Below are positions 1-12,976 of a stretch of DNA of 64,000 nucleotides, one piece after another. Source of the DNA: Pleurostoma richardsiae. Taxonomy: Eukaryota > Ascomycota > Sordariomycetes > Calosphaeriales > Pleurostomataceae. A program made the translations under genes and the position numbers. The notes under the pieces were generated by a model, which saw only the letters and a list, made by a program, of their open reading frames with translations, was not told the DNA's origin and did not search any database. How positions within the stretch are numbered: position 1 is the first letter of the stretch; every line of letters starts with the position of its first letter. The stretch covers positions 62,001 through 126,000 of the forward strand of contig JANBVO010000019.1 of NCBI GenBank assembly GCA_030052745.1. Direction: 5' to 3'.

Positions 1-446
1 GCACTCGAATCCGAATGACATCTCACAGCTCCATGAATCCAGTCAATATTTCAGAAAGCCCGCCCAGTTCCTGCAGCCGTATAGAGTGAAGCGTAGCTTC
101 TTCCTCGGCGCAATGTCCCAACGAACACCTCCAACTCATGGTGGCGATATCGCCCTTAATTGTTGACTGGTGGCTATGCCGTCATGACGCTTTCTTTATC
201 ACGCGGCCTAACAATGGGTCTAACGATGGGTAGACTCCATAACGCCATCGCAAATTCCTTCGAGGGCTCGTATGTCATAGCCTCATCGCCTGAATAGGGA
301 CGTCCTAGACGCGACGTCCCTTCCCTTTTAGATCCTCCACCCTTCAGTCAGCGAACACGCCTATAGTATTCACGAAGAATGTTGCTGATCGTTATGCTTC
401 GCGCACTCAGACAGTGCGAGGATTGACCTGTGCTGTATCGTACTTC
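1..446. other. no gene recognised
   Basis: Left edge up to the stop codon of DIM1. I see no supported reading frame here. The part next to DIM1 presumably holds its 3' untranslated region. Confidence 0.5.
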
Positions 447-875
447 TCAATACCGGTGCCGTGTCGAGTAGTCCTTCGGGCTGACGACGAGACCGCGCCC
501 CTTCCTCGCGCCGCGGTAGACTGTCTCGATAATGTCGATGAGCTCCTGCTTGTCCTCGAGGACGAAGTTGAGCTTGTTGTTGTTTCCGGTGCCGAAGTCG
601 CACATGATGTGCTTGTTGCGGAAGAAGAACATGATTGTCATGGGGTCGTACAGCTCGTACATGACGTTGAAGTCGGGCACCTGCTTGATGTCGCAGAGGT
701 AGATGACGGCGAAGCTCTTGACGCGCTCGGCGATGCGCGCCAGCACCTCGTCCTGCCGGATGCAGTCCGGGTCGCCGTCCGTGCCGAAGCGGATCACCAC
801 GACGCGCTCCTCCTCGCTGAGGATCGCCTGGTCGACGTGCCAGCCGCTATTCAGGTGTGGGAGCAAGATCGACAT
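447..875 (-). CDS. dim1: Thioredoxin-like U5 snRNP protein DIM1 (DIB1/TXNL4A family)
   Basis: Single-exon gene for a 142-residue protein, the same length as human TXNL4A and yeast Dib1. These are thioredoxin-fold subunits of the spliceosomal U5/tri-snRNP, acting in the nucleus in pre-mRNA splicing. Family landmarks are easy to see: MSILLPHLNSGW at the start, the FAVIYLCDI strand, MFFFRNKHIM, GTGNNNKLNF, and the near-invariant end IIETVYRGARKGRGLVV. The protein keeps the thioredoxin fold but has no CxxC redox pair in the usual place, as is normal for the family. The start is the ATG that gives the conserved N-terminus. No introns are needed. The gene converges on nothing nearby; 1.3 kb separates its start from the next gene. 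Confidence 0.97.
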   Translation of the reverse strand: MSILLPHLNSGWHVDQAILSEEERVVVIRFGTDGDPDCIRQDEVLARIAERVKSFAVIYLCDIKQVPDFNVMYELYDPMTIMFFFRNKHIMCDFGTGNNNKLNFVLEDKQELIDIIETVYRGARKGRGLVVSPKDYSTRHRY

Positions 876-2150
876 TCTGGCAGAAGGCCTGATATTTGTG
901 TGATACGATGCAAAACACCAACGTGAGGCAGACGAGAGTGGTTGAAGTGCGAAGTCGTTGGTGATGCCTGCAACGAGCGACCGCGGGGCGGCTTTCTACC
1001 TAATGAGGTACTCTTGGCTTTCTAGAAATTCTTCGAAACTGGTTGGTCCGATAAGCTGTTTCTCTGATAAGGCTCTGTGTATGGAGGCAGGGAAGCCGGA
1101 ATAGATTTAGTCCGGGCCCGGATCTGCTACAGAGCCTTGTAATAACCAGTACTTATTAACGTTAGATACGGTCGGATAATATTATGACTCCAATGAACTG
1201 TCCTTATGATACCTTTCGAGAGGCATGGGACAGTCGTCTCAACGTCTCTTCACAGTCATTGGCTATGGAAAAAGGAGCGAGGCGCATTACAAGCACAGAA
1301 ATTAAAAGCTCAATCGCAGAGAAACGCCTAAAAAGACACATACATGGTCGAGCAAATGATACCGATCTCTCTACCAGAACTCATCCCATTCTGACTGCGC
1401 ATGCCGTCCTGTTCCGCCTTGCCCTACTGCAGCGGCTGTCACGTTCACGACATCTCTCACCCAGGCTTCGTGGCAAGACAAGTTTACACTCGATCATCTC
1501 CAGGCGACGGCTCATTGAATATACGGGGATCACTTTAGGTGCTTCACGTTGCTCGGCTGCCCTTCTACTATACAACAGAATCCCTAGCACAGGACCTTCT
1601 CCGACCTGGCTTTGGTCTTCCCTCGGCTTTTCCTTAACCGTGTTCAAATGCCTTCCCACGACTTGAACACATCTGACAACCTGCCAGCACCATCCAAAAC
1701 CAAATCAGACAACCAGAAAGCACACAAGCCCAACCCTTGTATCACAAAACGCCGTTCGCCCTCACAATGATAATGGTTGATGATGATGGAGTCCCCCTGC
1801 GCGAATTCCTCCCAAGAGCCAGTGTTTCCATGTACCCCCATGTAAGAGACGTATATACCACGCTCCGAGGCCAAAACCTTCCAACTTGTGGAAAGGTGCT
1901 GGAACAAACGGATCTCTCGCTCTTGATACGGCCCGAGTAGAGTCGGGACCTAAGGAGATGCGTGACAACTCAGCATTATTTGGTATATAATGATGCTGAT
2001 CGGTATGCGAAGGATAGAGCCTGGACGCAAAACTGCCCGACCTTCGGGCTATGCTGGATAGTGCGGTTTATGATGCGAATCGTCAAGACCCTTCCACGTC
2101 TTCCTCGTCCATAATGTTACTCGCCCGCCAGGGGAACCGTGTTAGCAGAT
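876..2150. other. intergenic, no gene recognised
   Basis: The region lies between the DIM1 start and the stop of the tyrosine phosphatase. It should contain the DIM1 promoter and the phosphatase 3' UTR. A 160-codon open frame near 1184-1666 (+) has no recognisable composition or homology and I do not call it. Confidence 0.5.
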
Positions 2151-5100
2151 CTACCCTGTAAACGTACCACTCCTCCCTCTACTCCTGACACTGCCCATTC
2201 CAGACCCTGGCCCAAGACCAACGCCGGGGCCGCCCCTCTCCTGCACGCGCCAGATCCACTCGATAACCGTCTCGTAGCACAGCACAAACTGTCTTAGACT
2301 TTGCACCATGCTCAGGCGCTGACCGCGAAAGTCCTCCACCGTCTTGGCTATTAAGTCCTCGGCATCGTTGTCCATCCACGACACGTCCAACTGCCCGGGG
2401 CTGCCCGGATGACTGCTGGTTGATACAACGCTTTCCCTGCTCGGCGACATCAGCAACGGCACGGCCGCCCCGTTCATCGGCTTCGACAGGGCGAATGCCT
2501 CCCTCGGGCTAGTGCTGGGACTGACGGACTCGTCGCTGTAGTCGCGCGGCTCTTCGTCCATGCTCACGTCGCCCTCTGCGTCGCGCTTGACCCGCCTCAG
2601 CCTGGTGGAGTCATTGAGCTTACGCTCGATATTGCGGTGGGCCCTGCGCACGTTCCGGAGCCGCTGCCGCTTCAGCATGTCAATGACGCTGTCTACCGTG
2701 CAGAACGCGCCGGTGCGACCGCAACCAGCAGAGCAGTGCACGAGCATGGGCCGTGCATGGTCGTCGTCCTCTGGCTCGTCTTGCCATGAGAGCGGAATAG
2801 CGTCGGCTTTCCGCTTGGGGCTGCGACTGCCGCCGCTCCGGCCCCGGGGCGATGATTCGCTGCTGCCTACTGACTCTCCTGAGTTGTGCCCGGAAGCAAT
2901 GGCACCTGGGACATCAACCGGGAGAGATGAATGCTGCATTACGTTGGCGAGCTCGACGAGGGCCAGAAGGTGGCTTGGCTGTGCCGGTGCGCCGAAATCT
3001 GGCCAGGAGGGGTAGTGCAGATGCGTGATCTCGCGGATGGGCGCAAAGGGGTGTGCTCCATGCGAGAGCGCAAACTTGCGAATGATCACAAATGGCGTCT
3101 CGTTCACGCCGTTGCTGGTGGACTGTGCTGGCGTCCCGTTGCTGCCTTCCAAAGCAGTGGTCGTATTGGCTCTTCTGCGCCCATTTTCTGTGGCAACCAT
3201 TGCACCACCGAAGCCGAAAGAGTCATGGTGCTGAAGAGATGCGGAAGTAGTCCCGCTTGACTCGCCGGACAATGCATTCGAACGCATTGCGGTGTTCGAC
3301 TCGGACCGGTGCTTGTCAATGTCCAGTGACACCTTCTTCTCACTCAACAACCGCAACTTGATCGGCCCATACTCACGGCCGGTCCAGTACGGATGACACT
3401 TCAGCTGCCCGCCCTCAGACTCGGCTGTGAGCATCACAATTACCCGGACATCTTCGTCCCATATGACGGACCAGAAGTCCTGAACCACCCGTTAGTAACC
3501 AAGGCAGGACCCGGGGGCTGGGGGGCCAGGGGGGTTAGCAGAATGGGCACACGTACTTCGAATGTCGCCGGAAGCGGTCCCTGACTGGCGATGTAACGCT
3601 TGTTGCTCCGGCTGGCCTTTATATGGCTCGCATTGACGTAGTCGCACACACCTTCAGGTCGGCCCTGCAACTTCACTCGGGCATGCTCAAAGGGTAAAAT
3701 GTCCTTGTATCGGTTCTTGCCACCCTTTTCCACACCGGACAGCTGCACTTTTTCAGCCTCCTCCTTTGCCGCGCCGTTCTGCACAGCGGCATTGAACATG
3801 GAATATGCCTTCTTCATGCGCGATTGCTCCGCTAGTTCGATACTGAGGAACTTCTCGCTGACCTTCTTACCATGATCGGGCGCATCTGCCGCCTCTCGTA
3901 GCCACTTGGGTAACGACGCGCCTGTATCGAGGCCGCTCGGCACGGATATGTCCATCTGCCCTACACCGTCGACGAGGTCCTGATTCTGCCGAATATTCGC
4001 GAAGAACGGATTAGCATTGTCGTTGGACGTAGGCAGCATGACACCTCCAATCACGGGTGCGATGCTAGGCCTGCCGCTGCTGCTGGCGGCACCCGACAAT
4101 GAGGAGAGCACAGGGCTTCCCGACGTGCGGTTCGGGCTAGTGTCTACTAGCGATGGATATGCTTGCGCGAATGAGTTAAACCCGCCACGCAGTATCGAGC
4201 ATGTGCCAGCGTAACCCTCATTAGTGAATTTCTTGAGCATATTCAATGAGGAGACGGCGTCTCGCCGCTCGGACGAGAATGCGTCATAGACGACGAGAGA
4301 CTTGGTGTCGCGCCAGCGGGCAAACTTCTCCCGGTCCGCGTCGTTCTGAAACGTTTGCTGCAACTTTTGGAGGTTGAAAGTCGCCCGCTTCAGCAGCGTC
4401 GTGGGAATACATAGGTTCAATGCATCCTTGATCCGACATTGCGCGTACTGAGGGGCAACACGCAGGTCGAGGAGAAGAAGTTGGGAATCGGATTCTGGGG
4501 CCTCAATGAGATCTTTCAACTCTTTTGGCGTGATCAAGCTCGGAGCACCAGGTTCCAACTTTGTAGGCACCGTGTCGCTTCGGCGACAAGCAAAGCCCAA
4601 CTTTGTGGGATCTGGGGACGGAGGATCGGCCTTCCCCTGGACCAAAGACAGGCGTGGATGACGGTCGTCCACCTTAGCGATGCCTGAGCGGTTCTCAAAC
4701 GGCGACTCGAACTGCGCAGGTGATTCGTGCGTCGGCATACCACCAAAGAACATCGACGGAGGGTTCAGACTAGCCTCCGAATTCCGCTTTGAGTCGCATG
4801 AAACATACGCGGAGTCGTGCAGGCTGTTGTTATCCGCGTCGACCTCCATTCTCACCGCGGACGGATCCCGCATCTTGCCCGTCAAGGCGGAGGGCTTTGG
4901 TATTGATATGTCCGAACCTGCGTCGCTGGTGCACGTGTGCCATCTGGGTGGTCGAGGCCGCAGCGACGGCGGTGCCTGATTGACGACTGCCGGCGTGCTG
5001 GGCCCGCCAAGGCTGGAAGTACCAAGACTGAAGCCTGATCGACCTCTGTTGGCATCGGCTTGCTTCCGGAATGCCTCAAACTCTGGGTTTGCGTCAAGTG

Positions 5101-5548
5101 GGAGCTGCTGTGGTATCGCCGCCTGAAAGCTCTTGACTGATGATGTAGGGGGGCTCCAGTTACTCTTCGGCATGTCGGCGGAATCACGATCATTGGTTGG
5201 TTCGACAACGAGTCCGAAGTAGTTCGGAGACTCGGCGCGAGCATCCTGGGCCTTGACCTGCTCAGATGGCGTTGATAGCTTCTGCTGTCTTGGCGGAATC
5301 GTTGTTGAAGGGGACAGCTTCGGGGGATGTGGCTGGCCAACAGAATACGGTAGCCGTGGTGATGTTATTGGGGTCGTTGCCTTGGTCGGCGGCCTTGAGT
5401 GGGATTGTGAGGTTGTACTAGAGTGCGACGGTGACTGTGGGTGAGCATGGCTATGCGACTTGCTCGAGAGCATAGGCGGCCGGGCCGTCTTCATATTGTA
5501 GTAGACCGTCCGGTCCGGACCAGCACTGGACGGTTGCCGGGGCGCCAT
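2151..5548 (-). CDS. Rhodanese-PTP tyrosine phosphatase (Pyp1/Pyp2-like, probable MAPK phosphatase)
   Basis: Two exons, complement(2151..3479, 3557..5548), give about 1106 residues. The 77-bp intron has a GTACGT donor and a TTACTAAC branch site, and it falls inside the PTP domain (..PATFE|DFWSVIW..). The first ~330 residues are Ser/Pro/His-rich and disordered. A rhodanese/CDC25-like domain spans ~338-470. The PTP domain runs from ~575 to the end, with the WPD loop at ~823-825 and the signature VHCSAGCGRTG carrying the catalytic Cys at ~913. The PTP domain holds two disordered insertions around the WPD loop. In the rhodanese active loop the Cys position reads VVYDAFSSERRD, so that domain is probably a MAP-kinase docking module and not an enzyme. 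The architecture matches fungal Pyp1/Pyp2-type phosphatases that switch off stress MAP kinases. The intron and both domains are directly visible; the substrate is inferred from the family. Confidence 0.93.
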
Positions 5549-8500
5549 GGCGATTGCTGCGTCGAAAACGTAGAGGAGAAAGTCGCAGAAAGTTGGCCGA
5601 CGACTGATTCTTCCCGACTTTGATCTACCCCAGGCGTTTCGTCGAGTCGTTCATATGAGCGGCATCTTCACGTGCCCCACGGCCTATGCTTGTTCTGTGG
5701 AGCTGTCAGTCCCGTGTACGGTGTTAATGGTCTTGTCCGATGGTTAACACGAGGCGTGGTCTGTAGGGAAGGTCTCAACCGGGCAGACGGCGCCAAAGGA
5801 CGCTGGTCTTCGTCGTGGCAAGTGGGAAGGGCATTCCTCGGTGCCGACGACGAAGAGAAGTGTAGATGAGATTAGGGAAGCCGGGAATGTAATGGCTCCC
5901 ATCGAGGTACTCGTACGATCTGCCGAGGATGAGGGGAAAGGGGCGACGGGCACAGAGCGATGATCGAGAGGACGTACCTGAGAAAGTCTGCAGGTGCAGA
6001 GAAAGGAAGTAGGTTTGGCAGGAAGCTCGGCAGAGAAGATTGCCTTGCCGTTATGATCGTCAAGGGGGCGGGGATCGCGTTGGTAGTGGGTTCGCCGCGT
6101 TGATCGTCGAGTCGACTCGGTCGATATCCTGATCCTCGAGGTCTCGAGGGACAGAGTGAGGGGCTCTGCGAGCGTGTTCCTTTGCTAACGAGCCGCAAAA
6201 AAATCGAGGGAACACAATCCTCCTGTGTCCTCTCAATATCCACCCTTATACTCCTATACACACACGCTTACGGCGAGCAGTCGGTCTCGCTCTGTAGAAC
6301 GTTCGTATCGTTCCGGTTGGAGTCAAGAGTTGAGATTGTCGCGATACGGGCCGGTGTCTGGAACTAAGTCGACTGAGGGCCGGTCGGTCAGAAAGGGTCG
6401 CACAGGCTGGTGGGTGTGAGACGGCAATGGGGTGTGTGTGTGGTGGGAAGGGGAAATGGCACAGGGACTTGAGGGAAAAAACGGGGGTAGCGCGCTGGTG
6501 CCGATGGTGAGGTCGTTCAACGTCGAACGGGGGGAGGGATCGTCGCGCCCGAAATGGACGAGAAGGGCATTAAAGTACCAGGAACCTGGGCGGGATACGT
6601 ATACTTCTACCTGCGGTGCGTACCGGGCCACGAGCCTGGGTATCTGTCAGGTTTAGATGATGTACCCCCAGATAGCCAGGACGATTTTTGCCGCTTCCGA
6701 GGCCAGACTGAGCAGCGAGACAAACAAGACAGAGAACTAATTGAAGAAAGAGCTGCTTTCAGCTCGATTCGGGTCACAGAAGAGGCTGAATCAGTTGCTG
6801 TCCTGCAGTTTCGCTGCTCGCTTTCGTCAGTCTCGTCCACCGAACTGGGAATACCGTTGTTTTGACTTGCGGCGAGACCCCGCCGCTGGACAGACTGGGC
6901 TGAATCTTCGTGAAGGCACCGGACTGCTGCTTCGCCTAAGTAGACAGGTGAGAAAAGAATTCAACGGGACGAGGACCAGACGGAGACAATTGTATCGATT
7001 GTGTGTCTCGGTAGTGTCAGTAGCGCAGCGCAAGAAATCGGGCTGTCGGAGGGGGAGTTGGGGGGGCGGTAGGGGAACCAAGCTGCGGGTGGAGGGTACA
7101 AGCAGGGATGTACTGGTACATCAGTTACGTATGCCCTGGCTGCAGGGCCGCGGCGGGTGGCGCTTGCAACAACGTCATAAGGCGAAATCCATTAAGCTTC
7201 CGGGGCCTGGGTTCACGCGCATGTACCCCAGCGCGGTGCGCACTCGCCTCCAAATCGGAGGTATCGATCGGTGGACCCCTATTTCCCAAGTCACGCGGCG
7301 GCGCAGCAAGCTACGAAGCTACCTCTTTCACAGACATCCTCCAAGCAAGAGAAGATGTATCGACCTAGCAGGCAGCGACATCAGATGAGCAAACACGATC
7401 CCTCTTCGTCATCGATTCGCAATTGCTCCCTCCACCAAACACAACAGCCGCCCCCGATTTTCCACGCTGTTCTGGTGCTGCCGGTAAGACATTCGGAATC
7501 AGCTTATGGCACGGTACGGTAAGATGTCCGCTGCCGCCTTGCCGGCCACTCGGTGGACAAGCGTCCGGTCAAGCGGCATGCAGAGGCTGAAGCGGTGTCC
7601 AGAACCCAGGGTTCCAGTTCCTCAGTCCACAACAGGAGCATCTGGACTGCTCGGGTTACACGACAGCGCCGTCTTGCCTTTCACACGGCCACCATCACGG
7701 CCTGTCGTTGCTAGATTTCGCGGTTCCTCGAAGAAGACCATCCCCATGCATACAGTGTTCGTTCTGAGCACAATGGGCGGCGGCGACGAGTGGCATCGCC
7801 TCCTCCAGTCTCAGCCGCCTATGCTTTATAGCGTATCTCCGATCAGGTGTCCTCCTTTTGATAATAAAGACAGGGGAGCTGCAATATAAGGAATCAGGGT
7901 CTTCACTCTCAAGCCGGCTTCCCATTAGCCTACGACCCGCTGGGCGCCGAGGTGTGCCATGTTCGACCTGCCTCTTGTCTGGAGAGCTGGCTCCGTTCCC
8001 ACACCCGATGGATCCAAGGAAGACGTCTGACAATGTCACAATCATGACAAGAGACCAGGATCTCGCAGCAGTCGCAAGAAACTGGCCGGATTTGATGCTG
8101 ATGGTTCTTGAAAGGGTTCATCCCGCCCACCGCGAGTCCTGCACGACCGCCAAGTTACGACAGAATCGCCTGATTCCCGCCTCGCTAGCGAAGCGTTTAT
8201 CTGCTTAGTGCTAACCGACCAACTGGCACATGCTCATGGAGGGACGGCCAGGACTGTCAATCCAGGGGTCTAGAACGGGATCGAATTCCGCTACAAAGTG
8301 CCTTTCAGCCTATAGACGGCCAAGCCTACCCGCCGCTCCTACGTATGTATGACTTAAGCTTGCCTGCCGTGTGCATTGCGCACCCCCAGATATCGCCGGG
8401 TACCTTGCCCTGCTTTTTGGCGTGCCCAGGTACATGAAGACAGCACAACTTCTTTTACCTTCGGCGAGTCATCCCCCCTCCCGCGTGCCACGCTTCCAAC

Positions 8501-11308
8501 CCGCCCGTCCGCCAACATAGCCACGAGGCTCTCCCGATTACTGGGCTCTTTGTAGTGTCTCAAAAGTTCTTTGAGAGCCAAAGAGCTCGCTATTATTAAC
8601 AAAGGCACACGTCTACAATAACAAACCGCATTAAGTATCCACAGTGTCGAGCTGAGAGCGTCTGGTTGCGTGGGATGCTTCTGTCGTCACTTCCCGTGGC
8701 CTCGTCGCGGAGTCACACTCAGCCTCCGAGTCGAGAATCTCTGCTCACTTCGACGTCATCGCACATTATATGCCCCAACACTTGCTGTGTTCTCGTCGCA
8801 CTGCTTTGATTGCGCTATCGCGTCTCTATCTCTGCTTACAAGAATGAAAGGTAGCGTATCTCACTAAGAGTTTGCTTTACAGGATACGGGAAAGGGACTT
8901 TCAAACGTGTTCATAGATCAGTTTTTTAAGGACACTCGGGAATATAGGAGATCTTCAGAAATTCAATCCACATGGAGAACCAGAAGCTGCCTGCTGGGTG
9001 CCGACTCCTCGCCATCCCACCTCCCGGAGCCCGGACCTGATTCAACCCCTCATGCCTTCGGCCCATCGGCAGGACCCTGCTTTTTGGCTTGTCGACCACC
9101 CTTGCATTACAGATCACACCCCCAACTGAATCCTAGCCATCCTGCGTCGCCGTGTCTCACGGAGGAGATTCTCCTCCCATCCCACTGCATAAGATTTTAG
9201 TCGCGGCAGCAAACAGGGCTGCGAGGCAGAAAAGCTTGGAAGGCCAGATCTTAGCTCCGCTCCTCGCGGGCGCAGTCGGCGGTCTAGAACCCCTGGCAGC
9301 GTCTCGGATGGGAGATGGCCCCCCGCTTCGGCCACGAGCCCGTCTCCGCGCAGGTGGCCTAGTACGTATGTCACACATGTGCGTCGCAGCCAAAGATTTC
9401 CCGGGGAACAGGCTCTGCTCTGCCGGACCCGGAGTCGTTGCACCATTTAGATGACCTCCCCTGCTTCAATCATGTGTGCTCTGTCAGCTACCTTACATTA
9501 TCAGTTGCGTGCCGTCTCTTCATTGCGATACTTTCCTTTTTCCATTGAATCCTTTCTCTCTAGCACTGATGGGCTCTTAGTCTAGACTTCGTCTATGCGA
9601 GTCGTACGATGGCGGCTCTCGCAGAACGCGGCGATTTCACTTAGCCTAGTTTCTCCGGGACGATATCCTCGAGTACATGTATCATGCTGGCTTCTGACTC
9701 GCACGGAACGTGGCCATCATTTCGTTTTCATGCGCATCTCAACTGTCAACCTTACCCACGAAGTACTCATACCGCAGTGACATTGTCGAAATTTTCCTCA
9801 GCCCTCCTCGTCCGGGTAAACGCGGCTGGTCGAGGACTGGGGGGTTCGTCACCTTGTAAGTCTGCAGAGTAGAAGAATACCTAGGTAGAGATCGAGCTTC
9901 CCCTTCTTTTTGGGGTGGTACGAATTGGCTTTGTTCAGAAAAGGTACCGAGGCGGTGTCCCGAGAAACCCGGGAATCCCAACTACTCGGTGCGGGCCCCA
10001 CCCGGATACTGTCCGGATCGTGGCCCCGCCGTCTCGGTCCGTTCGGGATGACGTAAGGTCATAACCAAGCACCGGAAACTTGAGTCTCATATTCCTTTCA
10101 CCTTCTTGTCGGTGTCTTATAATATTATAGCCTGTTGGCTTCCAACACTACGTTGCGGTCGGGAGTATCTCTGCCAATATCCGCTGCAGAGTTGCCTCCC
10201 AAGGGTTAACCGTAGATAATGGTCAGGCACTTGAGCCTCCCTATATCTTCCCGGCTTCTTTGCTGCTGGTAGAGACAGTGAGATAATGGTCCAAACGCAA
10301 CGCAGCTAGAGAACCTGTCAAGTGTAGTAGGAACTTCGTGGTGGGGATGTGCGTCTTTTGAAAATGACAGGGCGGTACTCGAGCTGCGAAAAAAAAATTC
10401 CGTAAGTCTATTGCAACGAGACGGTCGAAACTAGCAGGCTATCATCGTGTGAACTCAGACTATACTCAGCTTGAGCACATACATTGAAGATTGATATCCG
10501 GATCACCAGTTCCGGCGAGGAGCAAACCGAGAAAGGCGAGAAGTTGTATGTATATGTTGACGCCTTGCCTGCAACCGTGTCTTGTCCTCATTATGAAGCT
10601 AGCCGTTGTTTCATGACCGTGAACAGTCCGAACGATCTGCGACGTCCCTTGGAGTGGCGGGGAGCATGGAGTTTGTTTTTTCCAGAGTCCGAAGCGTAAC
10701 AGATGCTCTACGTAAGGGAAGAGGAAGGCCTTACATCAATAGGATAGGTTTTATGCTGCCAGTCGGGGAACATGGATATGTCAGGGCTTGGACATCCTGA
10801 GTTTCAGATCACACTAAGGTGATGAATGTGGATGAGAGGGCTACTGGCTGAGCCCATAGCAACGGGAGGAAAGGCGTCTGAAGAGGACCCTGTAGACTGA
10901 GGGTTTGGAGGAAGACAAGCACAGCACACATTCTAGGATGTGGTATTTATCTTGGCCATTTTGACTGATTTCCGCGTGACGAGCCCTTCGCCTTGCCTCA
11001 AGGTCCCACGGAGAGAAGAGGCTCTCAAACTCCGGGATGGTGGAGAGGCATCTGAGCTCACCGTCCCTCTAGCCCTGCGACTTTCTACCGAGAGCCATAC
11101 CGGCCGTGTACATTACTCTCCTAACGCCAGTACAATGCAAAACCATGTGCTTCCCCGCCAACCAGCCATGCTAAAGAAAGTCATCTAGAGATGTGTGAAA
11201 GGCCACGCCGCATACGTATACAACTTGAATAATCGTCGTCCATCATACAAGACCGCAACCGCGCGCTCGGCCATGTCTCGTGCCTGCCCCTGCAACACGG
11301 CGGTTCCC
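5549..11308. other. 5.8-kb gene-poor stretch
   Basis: No gene can be supported on either strand. Open frames here (for example 6741-7388 and 7858-8208, +) are of low-complexity composition, overlap each other in several frames, and show no domain, signal peptide or sensible splice partners. The 5549-6400 part is CT-rich and likely holds the promoter and leader of the phosphatase. I found no terminal inverted repeats, LTR-like direct repeats, reverse-transcriptase motifs or tRNA boxes. It may hold long UTRs or non-coding RNA, but nothing in the bases proves that. Confidence 0.45.
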
Positions 11309-11831
11309 TCATAACCGAATGTAGATGTCGAGGCAGTCAATCCTCCACTCCCTCCGGCCCAGTAGGCTCCGCAGCCACTCTAACCCCAGACCGGTCCACT
11401 CTGCCCTCGCTCGCAGGATCTGGTCCGCTGCGGCGCCGACCAGCGCATTGGCCGTTGTGTTCAGCATATCCGCGGCGACGTCCGCGGCGCTTATCTGCGT
11501 CTCGTTGAAGGTTGGAGAGTTACATTGCTGCTCTGTGAAGGACGAGGAGGGCCTCGGCTGGAACCAGTTGCTGTGGAAGTCGAAGAAGCAGCGGTCGGAC
11601 CAGTTGCATGAGGTCAGGAAGAGGACCAGCAGCAAGAAGGAGCAGTAGACGCAAGGTCGGTTGAGGAAGTAAGTGCAGACGAAGAAGAGGAAGACGAAGG
11701 CCGGCGAGGCGTTGGTGGGGATGAAGAGCAGGGGCAGCCAGCTACAGAAGGGAGAGATCGTCAGTGGGGCTCTGCTTGGAGAGAACGTGGGAGTAGAGGC
11801 GGCCGCAGGCGTACCTTCGCAGACAGAACAT
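11309..11831 (-). CDS. Small predicted membrane protein with a 17-nt first exon
   Basis: I model two exons, complement(11309..11741, 11815..11831), giving 149 residues. The first exon is only MFCLR plus two bases. The intron (11742..11814) has a GTACGC donor and a CTGTAG acceptor. The joined start MFCLRSWLPLLFIP leads into two strongly hydrophobic stretches at about residues 10-45 (rich in F, V, L, C), so the protein should be membrane-inserted. A Cys-containing segment follows (CNWSDRCFFDF) and then a mostly helical soluble tail. I do not recognise the family. The coherent hydrophobic-then-amphipathic layout and clean splice sites argue that it is real. It lies head to head with the EDC4-like gene, 1.1 kb apart. 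An alternative start further upstream in the same frame would read through the intron and looks less natural. Confidence 0.6.
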
Positions 11832-12976
11832 CGTGAAGGATATCGCTGAATCACAGATCTGTACAGGCTATCACGCAGGTGTTGTGGGGGGATGTGAGAA
11901 ACTCGGCCCGGACAACAGATTTCCCGAGACTTAGAGCGTGCGTGAATGAGTTGGGCCAAAGGACTTGGGTCGCACACGACACCCGGATCTTTGTCGCCTA
12001 AGCCACAAAGCCAGGCAAATCGGCTCGAGACGGGAGTGGGCGTGGCGCGCTATCCGAGAACAGGGGCTAGCCTTGGAAATATTCGAGGAGGGCACGCTCA
12101 GCTCTCTCTTTCACCCAAGAAAGCGGTTTGTGGTAGTTAAAGTCGCATGAAGCGCCTCACAGATGGCGACGAGGCATGTGTCTAGAACGGGACCCCGGAA
12201 GTAGTAGTTGAGCTTGGCTTATGTAATGAGCGGCTCACCCGAGAAGGTACGTACCTACCTAGACAAGGTAGCCGGGTGCAGCGGATGCAGCTTTCTTCCG
12301 GGCCGGCGCGCTAGTCCCTTCCCGTTGTGGTGCCGCCGTGAGCCAGTCGTGTCTCACCTTATCATCAGCCCAGTTTGGCTGCAAAGTCAATTTGGTAAGC
12401 AGCTCCTTCCTACCTATCGACCTACCGTAGCTAGAGAAGACGCCCCACCCACGAACCTGGAGCTCCCCCAGCCATTCGCGTTTGCCCGCCATTGATGAGC
12501 TGGCAGCCCAACCCGCCGACCTGCTACAAAATTATTTTTTGGGCAGACGCCGCAACCTCACCTCACCTCTCTCCCACCGCCAGTATCGCCGCCGCCTTGT
12601 TTTTTTGTCTTGAGCCCTTTCTGGAGGCGTGTACAGTATTTGCAGAACCGGTAGAGTCTGCCGCTGCTGCCTCGCCGCCCGAGAGTGGACTCCACTGTTT
12701 GGCCTGTATCATTTCGGCGGGTCAAATCACGCGGCGAATTTCCTCGTCTTCTACCCTCGTGCGTCCATTGATCGACAGGCGGAGGAAGGAAAGAAATCTT
12801 CTCCTCCACAAGACCGACTTTTTGTTCAAGATACCCGAAAACCCTGCATCATCCGGGCGTTTCCCAGCTCGATCCGGCGTCCGTTTACCCAAACGAAGTG
12901 ACGTCGTCCGGGGGGGAGAAGAAGCTAGTTGCCCGTTCGCCACACCGACCCGGGCACCTTCTTTCCTCCTGTGCCC
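11832..12976. other. divergent promoter region
   Basis: This 1.1-kb spacer lies between the small membrane protein (-) and the EDC4-like gene (+). It contains a TACCTACCTA-type short repeat near 12250 and pyrimidine-rich tracts near 12540-12610 and 12780-12830, as is common upstream of fungal start sites. No gene is seen. Confidence 0.4.

Noticed and set aside
6741-7388. 215-codon plus-strand frame in the gene-poor stretch
   Set aside because: Arg/Ser-rich composition, several overlapping frames of similar length, and no recognisable motif; most likely chance.
12929-12976. 16-codon N-terminal extension of the EDC4-like protein
   Set aside because: The extension begins at TTG, not ATG; the first ATG in frame is at 12977 and gives a sensible start.
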